Positions 18,663 through 26,970 of a stretch of 64,000 nt of DNA are shown piece by piece; the stretch's first letter is position 1; the number at the start of each line of letters is the position of its first letter. The translations under genes were made by a program, and so were the position numbers. The DNA is from Brumimicrobium mesophilum. Its GTDB lineage: Bacteria > Bacteroidota > Bacteroidia > Flavobacteriales_D > Crocinitomicaceae. Under the pieces are notes generated by a model. The model was not told the origin of the DNA. It did no database searches and saw nothing but the letters and a program-made list of their open reading frames with translations. The stretch spans positions 1 through 64,000 of the forward strand of contig NZ_PVSS01000015.1 of assembly GCF_003025005.1 (NCBI RefSeq). Direction: 5' to 3'.

Positions 18663-19469
18663 TTATGCCATTCCTCTTTCCTTTTTTATGTTCTCGTAGG
18701 CTTCATTTATTCTTTGGAACTTTTCTTTTGCTCCTTTTTGGTACTCTTCTCCCATTGTGGCTACTTTGTCTGGGTGATAGCGTACAGCCATTTTTCGGTA
18801 GGCCTTCTTGATTTCGGCATCTTCAGCATCTTTGGTTGTTCCTAAAACCTTGTAATCGCTTTCTGTATCGCGGTGGAACATGTTTTGAACGCTCGTAAAG
18901 TCCATGTTTGGAATTCCCATCATGGAAGCAATACGTTGTAAAAGTTGCATTTCTTTATTTGAAACAGAACCATCTGCTTTTGCTATACCAAATAAATAAT
19001 GAAGTAATTGAACACGCACTTCTGGTTGTGTTCTTGCGCGCACATCATTACAGATATCTTGAATTGGAAGTGCTTGTGGTTGATCAATAAACGTTTTTAA
19101 CGTTTGCAGGTGGGATGTAGTAAATTGATTTCCGAATTGTTGTTGTAAGAAAGCTTTAACATATTCTAATTCAGACTTCATGATTTTGTCATCCGCTTTC
19201 ATCACTGCAGCTGATAGCGCCAACAACATAGTTGGAAAGTCATAACGTTGTGTTTGTCTTTGATAGAAATCAAAAATATCTTGGGTAGATCTAAAATTAT
19301 GTTGTCTTCCCTGACCTTGCTGACCTTGAGTTTCGTTTAAAAAACTAGCTGCACGGGAAAAGTTATCGATGAATGTACCGATTAAAAATCCTAAGAAAGC
19401 TCCAAAAAAACGAAATCCCGTTAGGTAAAACCCTAAACCTGCTCCAATCCACTTAAAATATCCTGTCAT
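18663..19469 (-). CDS. TerB/DnaJ-domain co-chaperone (DjlA-like)
   Basis: A 268-aa protein with an N-terminal hydrophobic segment ([32 protein letters not shown]), a central TerB-like helical domain (about 75-190, [23 protein letters not shown]) and a C-terminal J domain (about 205-268) with the Hsp70-contacting HPD in RYHPDK. This is the DjlA layout: a membrane-anchored J protein that stimulates DnaK. It follows htpG by 45 bp but a terminator lies between them. Confidence 0.82.
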   Translation of the reverse strand: MTGYFKWIGAGLGFYLTGFRFFGAFLGFLIGTFIDNFSRAASFLNETQGQQGQGRQHNFRSTQDIFDFYQRQTQRYDFPTMLLALSAAVMKADDKIMKSELEYVKAFLQQQFGNQFTTSHLQTLKTFIDQPQALPIQDICNDVRARTQPEVRVQLLHYLFGIAKADGSVSNKEMQLLQRIASMMGIPNMDFTSVQNMFHRDTESDYKVLGTTKDAEDAEIKKAYRKMAVRYHPDKVATMGEEYQKGAKEKFQRINEAYENIKKERGMA

Positions 19470-19474
19470 AACAC

Positions 19475-19507
19475 TAAAAAAAGGAGCAGACTTTAAAACC
19501 TGCTCCT
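19475..19507 (-). terminator. terminator of htpG
   Basis: AGGAGCAG pairs with CTGCTCCT around a 10-nt loop, followed on the minus strand by seven T, just after the htpG stop. Confidence 0.8.
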
Positions 19508-19514
19508 CTGAAAT

Positions 19515-21401
19515 TTATACTAATTCTATACTTCTATTTACGAAGTTTGTAAGTGCTTCACCTTTTAACATACCTTGAGAAAGCATTGCTAAATCGGTTA
19601 ATTGCTTCGCTTTTTGTGAACGTTCATCACCTTTAGCCGCTAAAATACTTGAAATTTTAGGATGGTTGCTATTCACAATCATATTGTAAGTTTCAGGAAA
19701 AGCTCCAAAGAATCCTGCACCGCCCATAGCTTGTTGTTCCTTCATTCTTCTAATGAATTCAGGTTGAGTTACCATTATCGGAGCATCAGTTTCAGACATA
19801 CTTTCAAATTGAACTTTGTACATGTCTTTATTTACAGTTCCTTCAAAAATTGGTTGTAATTCTTTTTGCTCATCTTCACTTAATTTAGAAGGAATATTTT
19901 CTTCTTTCTGAATTAATTTATCCAATGTGTCAGCATCAACTCTTGCAAATGTTACGTTTTCTATAGTTGATTCCATTTTTTGAATCCAGTGGGCAACAAG
20001 TGGTCCTTGTAATTCAATAACTTTGTAGCCTCTGTCATTTGCAGATTTCACAAAACTAAATTGTTCTTCTTTATTATTAGTGTAAAGGAAAACTGTTTTG
20101 TCGTCTTTATCTGTTTGAGTAGCTTTTACTTCTTCCTTGAATTCTTCTGGTGTGTAGAATTTACCATCTGTACATTCCATCATATGGAAAGCTTTTGCTC
20201 TATCTGCGAATTTATCGTCAGACAACATTCCATATTCTGAGAAGATACGTAAATCAGCCCATTTTTCTTCAAAGTCCTTACGGTCCTTGTTGAACATTTC
20301 TTTCAGCTTATCAGAAACTTTTTTCGAAATGTGAGCACTAATTTTCTTTACGTTACTATCACTTTGTAAATAAGAACGAGAAACATTAAGTGGAATATCT
20401 GGAGAATCGATAACACCATGTAAAAGTGTTAAAAATTCTGGTACAATTTCCTCAACACTATCTGTAATGAATACTTGGTTTGAGTACAATTGAATTTTAT
20501 TCTTTTGAACTTCAACGTTTTCCTTGATCTTAGGGAAATATAAAATTCCCGTTAGATTGAAAGGATAATCTACATTTAAGTGAATGTGGAACAATGGATC
20601 TTCAACAGTTGAAGGATATAACTCTCTATAAAATTGAGTGTAATCTTCTTTTTCTAACTCAGCTGGCATTTTTGTCCATGCTGGAGAAGGATTATTGATT
20701 TGATCTGGAACTTCGCTAGAAACTTTCTTTACGTTTCCTTCTTCATCTTTTTCGCCTGTTGGATCTTCGATTTGGATTGAACGAGTTCCAAAAATTACAG
20801 GTACAGGTAAGAATTTACAGTATTTGTTAAGAATTCCACCAACTCTAGCTTCTTCTAAAAATTCTGCAGATTCTTCGTTAATATGCAATACGATATCTGT
20901 TCCTCTGGTCTCTTTCTCCGTCTCTTGAATTGTATACTCAGTCGTTCCATTGCTTTCCCATCTTACTGGTGTTGCATCTTCGTAACGTCCTAAAGTAATA
21001 ATTTCAACTTTTTCAGCGACCATGAATGCAGAGTAAAACCCTAATCCAAAGTGACCAATAATTGACTCTTTACTGTCTGAATCTTTATATTTTTGAACGA
21101 ATTCTTCTGCTCCTGAGAATGCGATTTGGTTGATGTATTTATCAATTTCATCAGCAGTCATACCAATTCCATTATCTCTAATAGTTAAGGTTTTGGCTGC
21201 TTTGTCTAAAATTACTTCAACTTGTAATTCACCAACTTCTTTATCATATTCTCCATTTTTGGATAATACTTTAAGTTTTTGAGATGCATCCACAGCATTC
21301 GAAACCAATTCACGTAAAAATATTTCGTGATCTGAATACAAAAACTTCTTGATGATTGGAAATATATTTTCCGTCTCTACATTAATATGACCTTTTTTCA
21401 T
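19515..21401 (-). CDS. htpG: molecular chaperone HtpG (Hsp90)
   Basis: Bacterial Hsp90 of 628 aa. The GHKL ATPase domain is N-terminal (about 1-230) with ELVSNAVDAS, the nucleotide-binding DNGIGM and IGHFGLGFYSAF. The middle domain carries the catalytic Arg loop near NVSRSYLQ, and a C-terminal dimerisation domain follows. The length is normal. ATP-dependent folding and maturation of client proteins in the cytosol is the expected role. A 17-bp perfect palindrome at 21455-21471 lies 54 bp upstream and may be regulatory. Confidence 0.97.
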   Translation of the reverse strand: MKKGHINVETENIFPIIKKFLYSDHEIFLRELVSNAVDASQKLKVLSKNGEYDKEVGELQVEVILDKAAKTLTIRDNGIGMTADEIDKYINQIAFSGAEEFVQKYKDSDSKESIIGHFGLGFYSAFMVAEKVEIITLGRYEDATPVRWESNGTTEYTIQETEKETRGTDIVLHINEESAEFLEEARVGGILNKYCKFLPVPVIFGTRSIQIEDPTGEKDEEGNVKKVSSEVPDQINNPSPAWTKMPAELEKEDYTQFYRELYPSTVEDPLFHIHLNVDYPFNLTGILYFPKIKENVEVQKNKIQLYSNQVFITDSVEEIVPEFLTLLHGVIDSPDIPLNVSRSYLQSDSNVKKISAHISKKVSDKLKEMFNKDRKDFEEKWADLRIFSEYGMLSDDKFADRAKAFHMMECTDGKFYTPEEFKEEVKATQTDKDDKTVFLYTNNKEEQFSFVKSANDRGYKVIELQGPLVAHWIQKMESTIENVTFARVDADTLDKLIQKEENIPSKLSEDEQKELQPIFEGTVNKDMYKVQFESMSETDAPIMVTQPEFIRRMKEQQAMGGAGFFGAFPETYNMIVNSNHPKISSILAAKGDERSQKAKQLTDLAMLSQGMLKGEALTNFVNRSIELV

Positions 21402-21454
21402 TCTATTTTAATTTTTTGTTGACGAATGAACATAGTCAATCTTTATGCCATGAG

Positions 21455-21471
21455 ATTTTGACTGTCAAAAT
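21455..21471. promoter_or_regulatory. 17-bp perfect palindrome upstream of htpG
   Basis: ATTTTGACTGTCAAAAT is a perfect odd palindrome 54-70 bp before the htpG ATG and 34 bp after the end of the copper ATPase gene. Its size and place suit a dimeric regulator. It is not the HrcA CIRCE sequence. Confidence 0.45.
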
Positions 21472-21504
21472 GGCAAAGTTTATTTTGGAAGAGAAAAAAA
21501 GGGC

Positions 21505-23853
21505 TTATTTTATTTTATAAGGTTGTATCAAAAACGTACTCAACAAAACAATCGTAATCGAGCTTATCGGCATTAGGATAGCAGCAAAAAGGGGAGTGAC
21601 ATAACCCAGAAAGGCAAATGTAATTCCGAATGTGTTGTAAATCAATGAGAAATACATGCAGATTCTTAGCACCCTTTTAGCATGAAAACCGAACTTAAAG
21701 AAGCTTTTAAATTTTTGAATTTTATCACTTTCTATAATAGCATCACATTTTGGTGTGAACCTGAATTCATCTTCTGAGACGCTTATTCCAAGTTCGGCTT
21801 CTTCAAGTGCTTCAGAATCGTTTAAACCATCTCCTATAAAAGCTACAACATCACCAGATTCATTAAATCGAATAATGTGATTCTTTTTATCAGTAGGAGA
21901 GAGGTTAAAATGCATAGCTATTGGTTGCTCCAAATCTTTGAATAAAATTTCGTCTGTAGCTTTATCTCCTGAAAGTAAAGTAATTTTATAGTCCTTTTGA
22001 AGTCTGTTTATTTCATCGATAATCCCTTCCCTTAATTGCGATTGAAATTTAAAGAATCCAACAATTCTGTCATCTACACTGAAATAACTTCCACTTTCTT
22101 CAAATATTTCAGTTGCATTAGTGAATTTCGCATTTCCAATTCTTAAGATTTTACCATCTTCGGTTTTGGCTTCAATTCCTTTTCCAGAAACTTCATTGTA
22201 ATCTGAAATCACGTCGAAATGATCAACTTTATCTTCAAAATAGCGAGTAATACTCTTCGAGTAGGGATGCGTAGATTGTCTTGTTAATGCAAAAATTTGT
22301 CCCATTAAATCTTCTGACAATTCTTCACCTTCGTAGTTCACTCCTTCAATTCTATCTTTTGTTAAAGTTCCTGTTTTGTCAAATACAATGTGATTTATAC
22401 TTTTCAATTTTTGAATTTCGTGACTATTTCTAAAGTACAATCCTGATTTCCCTAACTTCCGCAAAGCATTTCCATATACGAAAGGGAAAGAAATAGCCAG
22501 GGCACAAGGACAAGCCACAACTAAAATTGCAGTAACGATTTCCAAAATTCTGCTCGGGTTAACGAAAGCCCAGGTAATTGCAGCAGCTGTTGAGACTACA
22601 CCTACGATAATCAGAAAATATTTACTTAATAAATTCTCCCTGTTTTGGACGATAGACTTCGTTGTTTTGGCTGATTTATTCCAAATACTTGCAAATTTAC
22701 TTCTGTTGGTGGTACTCAAAGCCATTACTTGAATCGCAGATCCAATTAATTTACTTCCTGCATAAATTTTGTCACCTTTTTTTAATGTAGCTAAATTAGC
22801 TTCACCTGTAATAAAACTTGTGTCGATTACAGCCTTTTCAGAAACTAATTCTGAATCACAAGGAATAATTTCCTCATTGAAAATTTTCAATACATCATCT
22901 TTTTCTATGGATTCTATTTTAACAACTTCTTCTTCCTTCGTGATTTTATTAATTCTGTGAACACCCAAAGGGAAATAGGCTTTTGGATCATTGTCAAACG
23001 ACATGTTTCTATATGTTTTTGATTGAAACCATTTTCCGATCAACAAGAAGAACACAAATCCAGTAAACGAATCCATATAACTGGAACCTTCTTGCATTAA
23101 TATAGAACTTGTGCTTTTAATGAATAAAATAAGAATTCCAATGGCAATAGGAATATCTAAATTCAATTGGCGGGTTCGAATGGCTGTATATGCGGAAATT
23201 AGATATCCGGAAGCAGAATATAAAAGTACTGGGATGGCAACAGCCAAGGTCAAATATGCAGAGAAATTCCTAAAGTTCTCAAACATATCATCCATTCCCA
23301 AGTATTCTGGAAATGACCACAGCATAACATTTCCAAATGCAAAGCCAGCAACACCCAATTGCATCAATAATTTCTTGTCGTAACTGCTTTTATTATCCTT
23401 TCCTCGACGCAATTCTGGTTTGTAACCTATACTTTCTAATAAAGAAGCTACTTCAGAGAGTTTTCTAGCCTTTTTTATAGATAGCGAAAGTGTTCTTGCA
23501 GTAAAATTGGCTTCACTTTCTAAAATGTCAGGATTTAATTTTTGAAGGTTTTCTAATAAATAAATACATGAGCTACAATGAATGGCGGGTAAGAAAAATG
23601 TGACCAAATAAAGGTCTTCATTCTGGAATTCAATAAAATCATCAAAAATTTCAGGAACGTCTAAGGCTGTATATTTTGCATCGGTTTCTGAAACAGGTTT
23701 GATTCCACTTTGCGCATTAAATTCATAGAATTTATCTAAACCATTATCGCTAAGAATTTCAAAAACCGTTAAACAACCAGAACAACAAAAATCTTTGTCT
23801 TCTTTTGAAATTGGTTTTCCAATTATTTTATCTCCGCAATGATAACAACCCAT
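21505..23853 (-). CDS. CcoI/FixI-type copper-transporting P1B-ATPase
   Basis: A 782-aa heavy-metal P-type ATPase. The N-terminus has a Cys-rich metal-binding domain (CYHCGDKI and FCCSGC) followed by an HMA-like domain with HCSSC. Six to eight membrane helices, the CPC ion site (VACPCALAIS), the phosphorylation motif DKTGT and GDGLNDSEAL are all present. The N-terminal Cys-rich DUF3261-like head marks the CcoI/FixI group that exports copper for cbb3 cytochrome oxidase assembly. cco genes are not seen here. hemN lies 14 bp upstream in the same direction, which suggests a respiratory or micro-oxic regulon. Confidence 0.93.
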   Translation of the reverse strand: MGCYHCGDKIIGKPISKEDKDFCCSGCLTVFEILSDNGLDKFYEFNAQSGIKPVSETDAKYTALDVPEIFDDFIEFQNEDLYLVTFFLPAIHCSSCIYLLENLQKLNPDILESEANFTARTLSLSIKKARKLSEVASLLESIGYKPELRRGKDNKSSYDKKLLMQLGVAGFAFGNVMLWSFPEYLGMDDMFENFRNFSAYLTLAVAIPVLLYSASGYLISAYTAIRTRQLNLDIPIAIGILILFIKSTSSILMQEGSSYMDSFTGFVFFLLIGKWFQSKTYRNMSFDNDPKAYFPLGVHRINKITKEEEVVKIESIEKDDVLKIFNEEIIPCDSELVSEKAVIDTSFITGEANLATLKKGDKIYAGSKLIGSAIQVMALSTTNRSKFASIWNKSAKTTKSIVQNRENLLSKYFLIIVGVVSTAAAITWAFVNPSRILEIVTAILVVACPCALAISFPFVYGNALRKLGKSGLYFRNSHEIQKLKSINHIVFDKTGTLTKDRIEGVNYEGEELSEDLMGQIFALTRQSTHPYSKSITRYFEDKVDHFDVISDYNEVSGKGIEAKTEDGKILRIGNAKFTNATEIFEESGSYFSVDDRIVGFFKFQSQLREGIIDEINRLQKDYKITLLSGDKATDEILFKDLEQPIAMHFNLSPTDKKNHIIRFNESGDVVAFIGDGLNDSEALEEAELGISVSEDEFRFTPKCDAIIESDKIQKFKSFFKFGFHAKRVLRICMYFSLIYNTFGITFAFLGYVTPLFAAILMPISSITIVLLSTFLIQPYKIK

Positions 23854-23867
23854 TTTTCAACTAATTA

Positions 23868-25220
23868 TTATACTGATTTACTAAATCTATCTTGTGTTGG
23901 AACTTTTTTCGAATAAGGATCCAATGTCATACAAACATTACGAGAAAATGGCTTTCCATCTTCGGTAACGATAATTTCATTTTCATTCCACTCAATAATT
24001 TCATCTTTCTGAAATTCATTTAGTGCTTTTTTGAATGCAGAAACATGATTTTTCATCCATTCATCAGCCGCAAAGTTAGTTTCAAATTGACACATCAATT
24101 GAGTAATGTGCTCTTTTAAAGTTGCGTCTATTTTTGAGTGAATGTGACCTTTTACGATAGGTAATTCTCCAGCGTCAATCATTTGGTGATAAGAACGTGT
24201 GCTTTTAACGTTTTGAGCATAGCCAAAACCATATTCTGAAATAGCAGAAGCTCCCAAACCAATCATTCTGTCGGTTGTGTTGGTGGTGTAACCCATAAAG
24301 GTTCTATTTAAAGCTCCGCCTTTCAACGCTTGAGCTAAAATATCTGTTGGTAAAGCAAAGTGGTCCATTCCAATTTCTATATAACCGTTTGCCAGTAATT
24401 GTGCTTTAGATTTTTCATATAAATCTCGTTTTTCATCGCCTGAGGGCAAATCTTCTTTAGAAAAACCACGTTGTCCAGTTCCTTTAACCCACGGCACATG
24501 CGCATAAGAATAAAGAGAAATAGCATCAGGTTTCAATTGAATTGTTTTTGCAATGGTGTCCATCATGTCAGTCATGGTTTGCATTGGAAGCCCGAATACT
24601 AAATCATGACTGATAGAAGTAAAGCCAGCTTTTCGAGAAGCAATCGTTACTTTTTCAACTGTTTCGAAAGGTTGAATTCTGTTGATGGCTTTTTGAACGA
24701 TTGGACTATAAGATTGAACTCCAAAACTCACTCTTCGGAATCCCAAATCGTATAATGTTTGCAATTGTTCGTCGCTTGTATGGTTTGGGTGACCTTCGAA
24801 ACTAAATAGTGGATTCGGTCCAGTTTTTACATTTATTACTTCGATTAATCTTCTTAATTGTGCTGCTTTAAAGAAAGTTGGTGTTCCACCTCCTAAATGA
24901 ATTTCATCAACTTGAATATTTCCACCATTCAACTCTTCATACATTTTCCATTCTTTGATCACTGCGTCAATATAAGGCGCTTCAACACTGTGTTGTTTGG
25001 TGATGTGTTTATGACAACCACAAAAAGTACATAAGCTTTCGCAAAAAGGAAGGTGAACATAAACACTTGTGCTGTGGTTCTTGTTTTGTTCGGCTTTTTT
25101 GAATATTGGAGCAAATTCAGTCTCCGAAAACTCCATTCTGTTCCAATCTAAAATTGTTGGATACGAAGTGTACCGTGGACTTGATACGTTATATTTATTG
25201 ATAATATCTTCACTTAACAT
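23868..25220 (-). CDS. hemN: oxygen-independent coproporphyrinogen III oxidase HemN
   Basis: A 450-aa radical SAM enzyme that decarboxylates coproporphyrinogen III to protoporphyrinogen IX without oxygen. The radical-SAM CxxxCxxC cluster motif is at Cys60, Cys64 and Cys67 (FCESLCTFCGC). It is followed by GGGTPTF and the HemN-specific Cys just after the motif and FGVQS. The length matches true HemN rather than the shorter HemW. It starts the operon with the copper ATPase. A near-consensus -7 box (GATATTTG on the minus strand, 25247-25254) precedes it. Confidence 0.94.
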   Translation of the reverse strand: MLSEDIINKYNVSSPRYTSYPTILDWNRMEFSETEFAPIFKKAEQNKNHSTSVYVHLPFCESLCTFCGCHKHITKQHSVEAPYIDAVIKEWKMYEELNGGNIQVDEIHLGGGTPTFFKAAQLRRLIEVINVKTGPNPLFSFEGHPNHTSDEQLQTLYDLGFRRVSFGVQSYSPIVQKAINRIQPFETVEKVTIASRKAGFTSISHDLVFGLPMQTMTDMMDTIAKTIQLKPDAISLYSYAHVPWVKGTGQRGFSKEDLPSGDEKRDLYEKSKAQLLANGYIEIGMDHFALPTDILAQALKGGALNRTFMGYTTNTTDRMIGLGASAISEYGFGYAQNVKSTRSYHQMIDAGELPIVKGHIHSKIDATLKEHITQLMCQFETNFAADEWMKNHVSAFKKALNEFQKDEIIEWNENEIIVTEDGKPFSRNVCMTLDPYSKKVPTQDRFSKSV

Positions 25221-25342
25221 AATTATTCTTCAACTAAAATTGAAGGCAAATATCGTGCGATATAAGGAGCTTAAAAATGATATAAGTCAGTTTGGTACCA
25301 CGTATAAATTATGATTGACTAATGGTTTGATTTAAAATATTT

Positions 25343-25377
25343 AAAACAAAAAAAGATTCAGCTAATAAAGCTGAATC
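25343..25377 (-). terminator. terminator of the interrupted mscS-lipoprotein operon
   Basis: GATTCAGCT and AGCTGAATC form a perfect 9-bp stem with a 5-nt loop, followed on the minus strand by seven T. It comes 28 bp after the stop codon of the lipoprotein remnant at 25405-25535, so it is the original terminator of the host operon that the prophage split. Confidence 0.8.
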
Positions 25378-25404
25378 CTAATTATATGTTTAAGTCTGAA
25401 TAAC

Positions 25405-25535
25405 TTATTCACCCATTATTATGAATGAATACGCTAAACTCTGAAGGTGACAGAGATCTCGGTCAACTTTATTATTACCATAAGTAACAGAATGGATTAT
25501 AAAAATTCTATCTGAATTATTGTCTTTGAAATATA
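25405..25535 (-). pseudogene. 3' remnant of a lipoprotein gene cut by the prophage
   Basis: On the minus strand an in-frame stretch from the prophage edge to TAA (25407-25405) encodes FKDNNSDRIFIIHSVTYG and a further 23 residues ending IIMGE. Joined at the duplicated AATATA to the lipoprotein at 62858-63349, it restores a continuous reading frame (...NYLY-FKDNNSD...) of about 197 codons. The remnant has no start signal of its own and should not be expressed as a protein. It proves the insertion site. Confidence 0.85.
25530..25535. repeat. left target-site duplication of the prophage
   Basis: AATATA, identical to 62881-62886 at the right junction. Host coding sequence lies to its left, and the phage begins with a run of six C to its right. 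The true duplication could be 5 or 6 bp. Confidence 0.75.
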
Positions 25536-25644
25536 CCCCCCTTAAAACAATAACTACAAAAGACAACATCCAAAAAAAGCCCTAAAAAGCCCAAAAACAT
25601 TGAAGAGTAACTAAAAAAGGGCTCCTTTATTAAAAAAAGCGAAT

Positions 25645-25721
25645 AGTACAATAACAACGATTCAGTACCTTTTCAGTACCATTTAGAGCGCCATCTACCT
25701 CTCCCAAAAGTTAAACAGTAC
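25645..25721 (+). repeat. cluster of AGTAC repeats at the left phage end
   Basis: AGTAC occurs at 25645, 25664, 25675 and 25717, three times as CAGTACC followed by A or T. AGTAC in the inward direction also occurs twice near the right end (minus strand, 62867-62863 and 62844-62840). This spacing and orientation would suit binding sites for the transposase at the two ends; that is inference. Confidence 0.45.
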
Positions 25722-25758
25722 CATTCGGGAGAGAAAACACAACAGAACGCACGTATAC

Positions 25759-25792
25759 GCCACAAAAACGAAATAGTTTTGTGGCTTTTTTT
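25759..25792 (+). terminator. rightward terminator inside the left phage end
   Basis: GCCACAAAA and TTTTGTGGC form a 9-bp stem followed by a run of seven T. It would stop rightward transcription entering from the host or from the end region before it reaches the repressor gene from behind. No gene precedes it within the phage. Confidence 0.7.
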
Positions 25793-25868
25793 ATGCTTTA
25801 AACTTAAATTAATGAATGTTTAAATGGAATTATAACAAATCGAGAATAACTCTAAAAAATAGATTAAA

Positions 25869-25904
25869 ACTACATTAAGGACTACATTAAGAACTACACT
25901 TTTT
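25869..25904 (+). repeat. three 12-bp tandem repeats
   Basis: ACTACATTAAGG, ACTACATTAAGA and ACTACACTTTTT follow each other directly (25869, 25881, 25893). They lie between the phage end and the repressor gene. They may bind the transposase, a host factor or the repressor. The surrounding 25793-26072 is AT-rich and contains no gene. Confidence 0.6.
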
Positions 25905-26072
25905 TAATAAAATAGATGCCTTTAATAATCAACTTTGCATATTTATGTATGTTTAGGAAGGTTGAAACGTGCCTTTAACGCTCATCTTTATGATGAACTA
26001 GTGTTGATAATCAGTTATTTAGTTTTTTAAATTAGTTGATTAAGGGGGGGGTAACGAACAGAAGTGTACTTT

Positions 26073-26495
26073 TTAAGGCTTTTTCTTGATCAATTCAATC
26101 ATTTCTGTCAGCAGTTTATTCTCTCTAGTAAGGAAGTCAACTTTGTTGATCAGAAGTTTATTCTCTAACTCTACTTCTTCAACATCTCTCTTTTGTGACA
26201 AACTAGAGTAAGTACTAATATTCTCCATTGCTTTAGAAATTCCTGCTCCTTCCATTACCTTATCGTAAGCTCCTCTTATAGTTTGATCAATCTTCAACAT
26301 TGACCCTTCTCCCCTTAATAACCACTCAACATTTAGGTTTGGAAAATGCTCCCTTATATTAGAGAGTTTATCTTCTCCAATACCTTTTGAAATACTATTA
26401 ACGTAGCCATTACTGGCTTTAATCAAGGATTCGAACTCTTTAGTTTTTAAATTCTCGTACTTGATAAAACGCTTTAAACGTTCTTTTACACTCAT
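26073..26495 (-). CDS. phage repressor-like HTH protein
   Basis: A 140-aa protein on the strand opposite to the early genes, in the place of Mu c. The N-terminus (MSVKERLKRFIKYENLKTKEFESLIKASNGYVNSISKGI) fits a helix-turn-helix, and FPNLNVEWLLRGEGSML is the typical end of the HTH domain of Bacteroidota phage regulators. A predicted coiled coil (about 105-138) would make it a dimer. There is no LexA-type peptidase domain, so induction would not be by RecA cleavage. The ATG at 26495 is chosen; the frame to 26624 would run through both operators. The likely targets are the two palindromes at 26531-26574. Confidence 0.8.
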   Translation of the reverse strand: MSVKERLKRFIKYENLKTKEFESLIKASNGYVNSISKGIGEDKLSNIREHFPNLNVEWLLRGEGSMLKIDQTIRGAYDKVMEGAGISKAMENISTYSSLSQKRDVEEVELENKLLINKVDFLTRENKLLTEMIELIKKKP

Positions 26496-26530
26496 AATCA
26501 GGTTGTTAAAGTAATAACGGTGAAATTCAT

Positions 26531-26574
26531 TAGAGAAAAACTCTATTTTACTTGTTAAATAGAGAAAAACTCTA
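26531..26574. promoter_or_regulatory. two identical 15-bp palindromic operators
   Basis: TAGAGAAAAACTCTA occurs at 26531-26545 and again at 26560-26574, centres 29 bp apart (just under three helical turns). Each is TAGAG, five A, CTCTA. The second lies in the spacer between the -33 and -7 boxes of the early promoter, so bound repressor would block it. The first lies in the repressor leader and could give autoregulation. Confidence 0.75.
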
Positions 26575-26583
26575 TTATATTTG
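26552..26583 (+). promoter_or_regulatory. early rightward promoter of the prophage
   Basis: TTG at 26552-26554, a 21-nt spacer and TATATTTG at 26576-26583. Transcription would start near 26590, 24 nt before the first early gene. The spacer is filled by operator 2. Confidence 0.7.
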
Positions 26584-26597
26584 TAAGCAATTAAACA

Positions 26598-26605
26598 CAA
26601 ATATA
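26598..26605 (-). promoter_or_regulatory. -7 element for leftward repressor transcription
   Basis: On the minus strand TATATTTG. A transcript from here would cross both operators before the repressor ATG at 26495. No clear -33 TTG is present, so this is tentative. Confidence 0.4.
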
Positions 26606-26613
26606 ATAAATAT

Positions 26614-26865
26614 ATGAAATTCACAGAAGAAGATTATACTGATGCGAAAAATGCACACCTAGATAGAGTGAATTTCCTTCGATCACAAATTGCATACGGA
26701 GATTGGAAGGAAGTTGTTAAAATTTGTAATGAGTCTGGTGAAGAGATCGGAAGTACAATGCATGCAATTAACATCATAAGAAGTGTGAATTCAAAAAAAC
26801 ACATGGCAGTTTTCAATGCTCTGGAGTCAGTGATAGAGAAAAGATTACAGCAATTCAAATCATGA
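26614..26865 (+). CDS. first early gene, 83 aa, Ner-position protein
   Basis: A small mostly helical protein (MKFTEEDYTDAKNAHLDRVNFL...) with no family I recognise. It lies directly behind the early promoter and before the transposase, the place held in Mu by ner, the lytic-phase negative regulator. A segment DWKEVVKICNESGEEIGSTMHAINIIRS could be a short HTH, but that is a guess. Its stop overlaps the start of a 32-aa peptide (ATGA). Confidence 0.65.
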   Translation: MKFTEEDYTDAKNAHLDRVNFLRSQIAYGDWKEVVKICNESGEEIGSTMHAINIIRSVNSKKHMAVFNALESVIEKRLQQFKS

Positions 26866-26960
26866 TGCTAAAAGAAAAACCGAAATCAACAATAGATCTG
26901 CTCTTAAAAGTAGTAGGACTATTTGGATCTCTAGGAGCCCTCATCCATTTTATGAATTAA
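26862..26960 (+). CDS. 32-aa single-helix membrane peptide
   Basis: ATG at 26862 overlaps the stop of the preceding gene (ATGA) and runs to TAA at 26960. The peptide begins MMLKEKPKSTIDLL and continues with a hydrophobic helix (LLLKVVGLFGSLGALIHF). Overlap with a translated gene, a fitting charge distribution (Lys-rich N-terminus) and the place before the transposase support it as real. The function is unknown. Confidence 0.5.
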   Translation: MMLKEKPKSTIDLLLKVVGLFGSLGALIHFMN

Positions 26961-26970
26961 CACCAACAAA

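Noticed and set aside
25069-25314. 81-codon rightward frame over the hemN start
   Set aside because: A shadow of hemN codons; it would be antisense to a clear gene and has no pattern.
25681-25760. tRNA or integrase remnant suggested by the CTCTCCC/GGGAGAG inverted repeat
   Set aside because: No cloverleaf or integrase motif can be built; the element is a transposable phage and needs no tRNA attachment site.
25930-25937. CAACTTTG in the left phage end, sharing 14 nt (TCAACTTTGCATAT) with the late promoter region at 46930-46943
   Set aside because: A 14-nt match is expected several times by chance in 64 kb of AT-rich DNA, and no gene follows it in the right direction.
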